Positions 58,236 to 64,000 of a stretch of 64,000 bases of DNA are shown in pieces. Both the position numbers and the translations under genes were made by a program. Source of the DNA: Podospora pseudoanserina (lineage: Eukaryota; Ascomycota; Sordariomycetes; Sordariales; Podosporaceae); contig NC_085921.1 in assembly GCF_035222485.1 (NCBI RefSeq), forward strand, positions 868,001 to 932,000, read 5' to 3'. Every line of letters begins with the position of its first letter. Within the stretch, counting starts at the first letter, position 1. A model generated the notes under the pieces. That model saw nothing but the letters and a program-made list of their open reading frames with translations, was not told the origin of the DNA and did no database searches.

Positions 58236-60785
58236 GGTCGAGAGAGGTATTGTTGCGGGAAAGGGGGTTGGGAGTAAGGTGGGGGTTGGGAGTATTGTCG
58301 TGGTTGTTGAGGGCGGCGTTGTTGGGGTTGGAGGTATTGTTGTTGTTGCTGGGGGTAGGGCCATTGCTGTTGCTGAGGATTTGGTCGTTGTTGTTGTTGT
58401 TGTTGTTGCGGCTGTTGGCGGGGATCATACGGTGGCCGAGTTTGCTGCGCAGGTCGGGGTTGGGATGGTGATGGCCCTCCCCAGTATGAAGCTGGGTTTG
58501 ACAACCTCTTCTGGCTGCGGAAATACTGGTCCTCAATGGTAGGTCCCCCGCGAGTGTCAGGGGATCCAGTCCTCATCTGCGCTGGATTGCGCACTGGCAC
58601 TGGGTTGAGACTGGCGCCATATGTTGGCCGTTTGGGCCCTTGGGGAGCAGCTGGCATTGAATGCCCTGGGTGCCAGACATTGTACTGGTGTCCTCGTGGA
58701 AGCAAGTCTGATCCCCTGCTGCTTCTACTATTCCTATCAGCTCTCTCAGGAACAGGCGGTACCTGAGCAGCCTCGGTGCGTTTCCTGATCTTTGGGTAAG
58801 AGACAGGAGACTTCCCCGGCGAGATAGGCGTATTGGGCGATTCCACCACAGGCGACAAGTCCACTTGCATCTCATCCTCAATAACAGCGTCATCCTCATA
58901 TGGTGACCGCACAGGTGTCTGTGCCCCTTCCTGAGAGTTCCTCCGATTAGCCCTCCTCATTGATCGTCTCTTGCTCCGATCGCCAGTCAGCTCCCGCCCT
59001 TCCCGCATCACATCAAAGTATGTATCCGGCTGCTTGCCCTGTTTCCTTCCCAACTCAGGAGAGCTGGTGAGAGTCTCGGCAGTCTGCGAAGACCTGTTGG
59101 CAGGGTTTTGCCTCGAAACTTGTGGCTCGCGGCGTTGGTCCTTGAATGCGATGGGAGACCCGAGCATCTTCGCGCTTTCCTTGGAAGGAATTCTCAGAGG
59201 TGACACCAAGGCGTTTGGTGAAAACATCATGTAGGCATCCTTGGCCCTTTCAGCTCTCGTCTTGTGCAAGTCAGGGCTTGGGAGCTCGGCCTGAGCGAGA
59301 GGAACGGAAGCCTGCTGGGGCTTCGGCAGTGGAGGCACGGCCTTGTTCTTGTTGACAGAAGGCTCAGGCCTCTGTTCCGGTCTCTGCTCCGGCCTTTGCG
59401 ACGGTGTATTCCGCAACACCCAATTGCCTCCCTTATCAGCAAAGTACATGGCTGTCGCAGACTGAGGATCGCTCGGTGGTGGCCTCCAGACAGAAGTCTT
59501 TGCTGTTTTCGCCGTCTCGACCTCTCCATCCTCAGCAAATTCGGTGACAACACTATCGGTCCGGCTGGCAGGAACTCGATACATGCGCTCTTGTGGTCGC
59601 GGAATAGCGAGAGTCAACGTCGGCTTCGGCGGGCTCCCTTGTGGTTGTGGTTGTGCAGGAGCAGGTGGGCTCAAAACCACCTTTGGAACACTATTCTGAG
59701 CCTGAACCTTCGGAGAAGCAGTGCGAGCTGGCCTCGGGGAAGGCACCATCGTAGCGTTCGCAAACAAAGATGCTTTCAAGCCGACACCAACACCTGGAAC
59801 CCGTCTCTCCGAGTTGGTGTTGCTGACTGCCGGAGTAAGAGCCGGAGTCGAATTCCATCGTGGATCGTTGGGGTCCCTTTCCGCTGGAATCCGAGCCAAC
59901 GGACTCGAAATTTGAAGACCAGGAAACACGCTGGCCCTTCCATTGTTTGGAGACTCTTTCATCTTTGCGAACCCAGAGTCACCCCCTTCCAGATCTCCAT
60001 ATCTTCTCCGCCGAATACACCTGGCCAGGAAGATCAGTCCAACTCCCAGCAGCACCATGGCAACGCATCCTACTACAATCCCAACAACCTGGCCGGTGCT
60101 CAAGGTTGGCTGAGGATTTGAAGCAACGGGGGGGGCGGTTGGTGTTGCTGAGGGGTCAGCGGGGATGAACGTCTCGTTCGGGTCGCTGGCCGTAGCAATT
60201 GGAGGTCGTGTTCGAGAAGCAAAGGTCGACGTGGAGCTTGCCATTGTTGATATCGCAGTGCCGGTGACTGATCTTGTCGGCGATGGTGTGGGTACAATCA
60301 GACCTCCTGTCCCAGTAGGCCGAATCAAGGTAGCTGTAAGAGTCTCGTGTGTCCTCGGCGCCGCCTTCGACACGCCCACGCACATGTTATAAGCCGTCGT
60401 AGTCGTATCGCCTTCCCAAATGTCAGCAAATCAACACCGCCTATCCATTCGTAATGAACTCACTGGTAGAATCCCTCCCCTGACAAGACCCCAACTGACT
60501 CTCCCCAATTATACACGACACTGCACCCTCTCCCACCGTATACCCCGACAACCCTGTCTGCCGGCACAAACATTGCAGCGACGGCGAGTTCCCGCATATC
60601 CTCGAGTCGAAGTTCGCCGCAATAAACGACCGGAAACACTCCTGAGCGCACTGCGGCACAAAGTTGAGGATCTCTGACGTGACGTTCTTGGTTTGCTGCT
60701 GTTGGGCGTTGGCAAAGGTAAGCAGTGTCGTCCATAACGTGAGACATAGTAAGAACAGCCTATATGCCATTCTCTGAAGCAACAT
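57869..60785 (-). CDS. CFEM-like ectodomain, one membrane span, long polyQ/Pro-rich cytoplasmic tail (954 residues)
   Basis: Exon 1 is 60785-60464 and exon 2 is 60411-57869. The 52-nt intron (GTGAGT...GCTGAC...AAG) splits the extracellular domain and keeps frame. A signal peptide covers about residues 1-27 (LFLLCLTLWTTLLTFANA). Eight cysteines follow at 46, 50, 64, 72, 74, 91, 101 and 118, in the order C-x3-C, C, CxC, C, C, C of CFEM domains (VPQCAQEC, LQCLCRQTG). The Asp that binds haem iron in several CFEM proteins is not at its usual place (ICGNSPSLQCLC). A Ser/Thr/Pro stalk leads to a membrane span near residues 214-237 (VVGIVVGCVAMVLLGVGL), then RRRR. The 700-residue tail is disordered with Pro, Ser and polyQ tracts and ends DDLFLNVR. 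A plasma-membrane sensor or adaptor is inferred. M6 (60770) is an alternative start. Confidence 0.82.
58202..58408. repeat. (GTT)n repeats encoding polyglutamine tracts
   Basis: Pure TTG/GTT runs at 58202-58234 and 58387-58408, with shorter ones between, read as CAA-coded Gln on the minus strand in the tail of the CFEM-like protein. Confidence 0.9.
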
Positions 60786-62936
60786 CTGTATCCCCCTTCA
60801 AGTGTCAGCTTCTCCCCTCGACAAAGTTTCAGACCAGGACCATCATGGTTATGTAAAGTTACCCACCTCGAAAGGACCTTCAGTCCATCTGCATACTCCG
60901 CAACAAACCCTTTTCCAAACTTCTTCTTTTCGTCCGAACAAAGGTCCCCCCTTCTTCAACAATCCAGGTCCGCCAAGCAAAGCTTCGTGTAGGGAGGCCT
61001 ATGGTTATATAGCCAGCGGCGGGTTACCTCGGCGGCTGGGCGATGTGCAGGTGAGTTGTTGACAGGGCAGAAAGCGGCCGACCTGGTCTGGTCTCGGTGA
61101 GGGTGTGTAAACATTAAGGGTTGTTGAGGAAGAAGGCCAGCATCTCTCTCATGTCGTATCCACGATAACACTGTAGGAGAGGGATAGAAACTAAGAAAAG
61201 ATGATGATGACGATCATGAACAAAAAAACATGGGAAAGTCGTTCTCGTCCGAAGAAAAAAACCAGAAACCAGAACCCCTATCACGATACAACCTCGAAAA
61301 GGAAACAGAGGAAAAAACTTGAAACAAGAAGAATATGAGAAAAAAGAAAGTGATACAGGGAGTGAGCGACTCGGGGATAAACATGAAGAAAAGAAGAGAG
61401 GAGATCAAAAGAACAACGGTGTCACACACCACCACCTCGTTGTCATCTCATCGATCTCTCAACCGCGGCGGGTAGGACCACTCACACACCATCCCCATAT
61501 CAAGCGTGGCTTGACCCTAACCTCAACCAGGTTTGGTACACACCTACATACCTACCCATATCCTTGCTTGCCGCTGAGCGCCTGTTCCCTCCACTGCACG
61601 CCTACCCGCGGGCTGCGCTTAATGATACCGCTCACCCATTTAGAAAAGAGACAGGGCAATGACCAAGAGATACAAGATCCCTTACCCCTGCCGCGGATGT
61701 GCATACCAGGCGGGAAGACCAAGTACCGCACAGCGCCGCATTTCGCCTGACCATAACCTCCCATAATCAACTTATACTTGAAAGACAGCCTCGTTGCGTC
61801 ATCCTCCCCTCCCGAATCCGCCCTTTTCCCCCTTTTCAGCTTCTAAAATCTCAGTTTGAAACCCGTCTCCCGAACTCTTCGCTCTCCCCAAGAAGCAAAC
61901 ATCAGTCCCTTTCCATCCCCCCTCCAACCACCCCAAACAGCAACAGCACCCAAAAGTGGCTGTCCCCTTGCATCACCCATCCGCCAACCCCACAGTGCAT
62001 CTCTCTGCATCTCCTGCAAAGACAACACACCATCCACTCACATCAAAAAACCAGGCAGTGCCAAATAGGTGTGTAGGCGCTTACACCCATTTTTAGCCGC
62101 CTGGCCCTCAAGAAGGGGCGGAAACCCCCCTCATTGGCCAAAACCTCATTGAAACCACCCGAATTGGTGTCAATCACGTGGATGGCATCTACCATCCAAC
62201 CATTCAAACCTCATCATTTTCTGCACAAGCAGTTGTCTTACACCAATAAGAGCTACATCTTGGCAGGTACAGCCACCATGTACTCTTTTTTCGTTGACTC
62301 GGGTGGCTGTACCTCCACCAATCCGAATGCTGCTGCTCGGCCGTGTTCGGGTAGGTATTTCGGGCGAGTTCATCACCTCTGAACAATATCGCGGGGAAAC
62401 CGTCACATAGATACCCGGATGCTATTGTCAGGCGAAGCAACTTTGGCACAGGAAACAGACACCTTCTAAAACCACAATTTGGAGACGAACAAGGCAGATG
62501 GGGTAACTCGGGACGATCAAAAGTACACTACGTCAGAAACCTCTCCTTGCCGCTGGGACCTGCGCAAGCGCCTTTGGTCGATCAGCTACTCAACTACATT
62601 CACTCCCCATATGCACGCCGACAATCTGTGATACACAGATGCTGTAGGGACCCGAGGGAAATCATAAAATCCCAGGACCCGGCGGCGCCAAACATCAGGA
62701 GTCAAAAGTAATCGTGAAAAGTTCCGGCTTCTTATTCGCCTTTGGTATCTAACAAATCTCTCTGCGTGCTCAACTACATGCCCATTGCCCACGAAAAGCT
62801 CAATTTCTCAAAAACTCCCACCCGCAAAGTGCAAATTTTCATCCATAGTCATGCAAATTCCTGCCCATATCCACAATTAGTCCTCCATCATCATGGACAA
62901 CCTATCCCACCGAGCACTGCCCCGCCCACAGGAGAA
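60786..62936. other. Intergenic region between the CFEM-like gene and dbp5
   Basis: 2.15 kb. The left part is the CFEM-like gene's upstream region, including an A/G-rich stretch (61190-61420). The right end is the 3' flank of dbp5. No gene is supported. Confidence 0.45.
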
Positions 62937-64000
62937 CTAATTCCCAAGGGCATTAGGAGCGTAGTCGGGGCGGGCACGGCTCGACTTGATCACGTCCTGC
63001 ACCTTCTTCTCAGTCAAGTCCCAGTCGTCAGGGCTGAGCTGAACAAGGTCGATTCCGTAGTGATTGGCAATGTCGGAAAGGGCCTCGTAGCTTCGTCTGT
63101 CGTAGACAAAACTAATAGAGACGCCAACACGACCAAAACGACCAGTACGGCCGATACGGTGAAGATAGGTCTCGTAGTCTGGCATGCCAGCGTTGGGGCC
63201 CTTCATCGGAATGTCGTAGTTGATGACCATGGACACGCTGGACACATCAATGCCACGAGCCAAGACGTTGGTGGTGATGAGAACCTTGGAACGACCGGAG
63301 CGGAAGTCGTCGAGGAGAGCATCACGGTTCTGGCCCTCGAAGGCACCGTGAAGGGCAGACACCTTGTGGCCATCAGCTTCCATGCGGCGCTGAATCTCGT
63401 TGGCACTCTCACGAGTCTATATTTGTTGGTCAGAAAGAGGATGATACACATTTTCTTGCCAGCGACTACTTACGCGGACGAAGATGACGGACGAGCCAAT
63501 GGTCATGAGACCGTAGAGCTTGCAAAGCACATCATACTTCTTGCCCTCGTCCGGGCAATCCATGTACATTTGAGAAATTCCCTTGACTGTCAGCTCCGTG
63601 TGTCGGAGCTTGATCTCGTTCGCCTTGGGCGCAAACTGCTGCGCGAACCGGTGGACATTGTCTGGGAAGGTGGCGGAAAAAAGAAGAATTTGGATGGTCT
63701 TGGGAAGTAGACTATTTTCTGTCAGTGAGCTGCCCATTGCATCCGGGGATGGAAGAATCTTACGTCTTGACACGCACACACTGCTCACCGAGACCCTGCT
63801 GGTCCAACATGTTGTCCGCCTCGTCAATAACGAGTAACTTCAGCTGAGACACATCGAACTGGCGACGTCTGATCAGGTCCATGACGGTGCCTGGAGTTCC
63901 TACCACGATGCTGGCCCTGACACCAGTCTCACGCGAGACTTCGCCGGGAATGGCGGCCTGCACGATCAAGTTCTCACAAAATTGACCGATTGTTTGGACG
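62937..64000 (-). CDS. dbp5: DEAD-box RNA helicase Dbp5, C-terminal part (5' end outside window)
   Basis: Three exons are visible: 64000-63764 (incomplete), 63711-63474 and 63416-62937. Introns of 52 and 57 nt (GTAAGA...TAG and GTAAGT...TAG) keep frame. Helicase motifs appear in order: [12 protein letters not shown] (Ib region), VIDEADNML (II, DEAD), FSATFPD (III, SAT), [24 protein letters not shown] (V) and [13 protein letters not shown] (VI). The combination [20 protein letters not shown] and [20 protein letters not shown] points to the Dbp5/DDX19 group. The C-terminus is [19 protein letters not shown]. The protein is an ATPase that remodels mRNPs at the cytoplasmic face of the nuclear pore during mRNA export. 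The ATP-binding motif I would lie beyond the right edge. Confidence 0.93.

Noticed and set aside
24058-64000. Secondary-metabolite or defence gene cluster
   Set aside because: No polyketide synthase, NRPS, terpene synthase, HET, NLR or toxin-type gene was found, and the genes present are dispersed housekeeping, surface and regulatory functions.
1-64000. tRNA or 5S rRNA genes
   Set aside because: Several GGTTCRA-like sequences were noticed, but none was accompanied by a plausible A box and cloverleaf pairing. Those near 7391 and 30211 lie in coding exons. A tRNA-finding program was not available.

Overview
The window looks like nuclear DNA of a filamentous ascomycete (Pezizomycotina), most likely Sordariomycetes and perhaps Sordariales. 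The coding genes carry short introns, mostly 49-103 nt, with GTRNGT-type donors, CTRAC-type branch points and CAG/TAG acceptors. The gene families also fit: a CFEM-like surface protein, a GPI-anchored GH16 glucanase, C2H2 and AP-1-like bZIP regulators, a long PPR protein and a small MCDY-type cysteine-rich protein. The genus is inference; no rRNA, tRNA, CRISPR array or complete transposon was recognised by eye.

Layout. 1-294: 3' end of an RS-rich, splicing-type protein. 360-1034 (-): Cwf18/CCDC12 splicing factor, convergent with the first gene. 1525-5157 (+): mitochondrial PPR protein whose frame changes twice. 5641-5927: degenerate GCCT repeat beside the 3' end of a 520-residue Pro/Gln-rich protein of unknown function (5925-7643, -). 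7644-12012: no supported gene. 12013-13803 (-) and 21066-24057 (-): two C2H2 zinc-finger regulators that share a finger module and lie either side of a 7.3 kb gene desert. 25342-26172 (+): AIG2/gamma-glutamylcyclotransferase-like gene with a local frame slip over its active-site motif. 27621-27907 (+): 78-residue Cys-rich protein. 29822-30240 (-): small MAPR/cytochrome b5-like haem protein, divergent from an Mgr3-like mitochondrial TPR protein (30773-32540, +). 39475-40216 (+): AP-1-like bZIP regulator, isolated between 6.9 kb and about 2.3-6 kb of apparently non-coding DNA. 42561-43147 (-): tentative two-exon gene. 46295-47356 (+): single-pass wall/membrane protein with a Kre9-like domain. 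49474-51945 (+): GPI-anchored GH16 glucanase. 52941-55308 (-): gamma-glutamylcysteine synthetase (gsh1). 57869-60785 (-): CFEM-like domain, one membrane span and a long disordered polyQ cytoplasmic tail. 62937 to the right edge (-): DEAD-box helicase Dbp5, 5' end missing.

The genes are not an operon or an obvious biosynthetic cluster. Recurrent themes are RNA processing and export (RS protein, Cwf18, Dbp5), mitochondria (PPR, Mgr3-like), cell surface (Kre9-like, GH16, CFEM-like), glutathione (gsh1, AIG2-like) and transcription (two C2H2, one bZIP). The regulators have unusually long flanking intergenic regions, which suggests large control regions or unannotated non-coding transcripts. I found no convincing previously undescribed multi-gene system. 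The best leads are the two apparent frame anomalies (PPR and AIG2-like), the Cys-rich small protein, the CFEM variant lacking its usual Asp, and the GCCT repeat.
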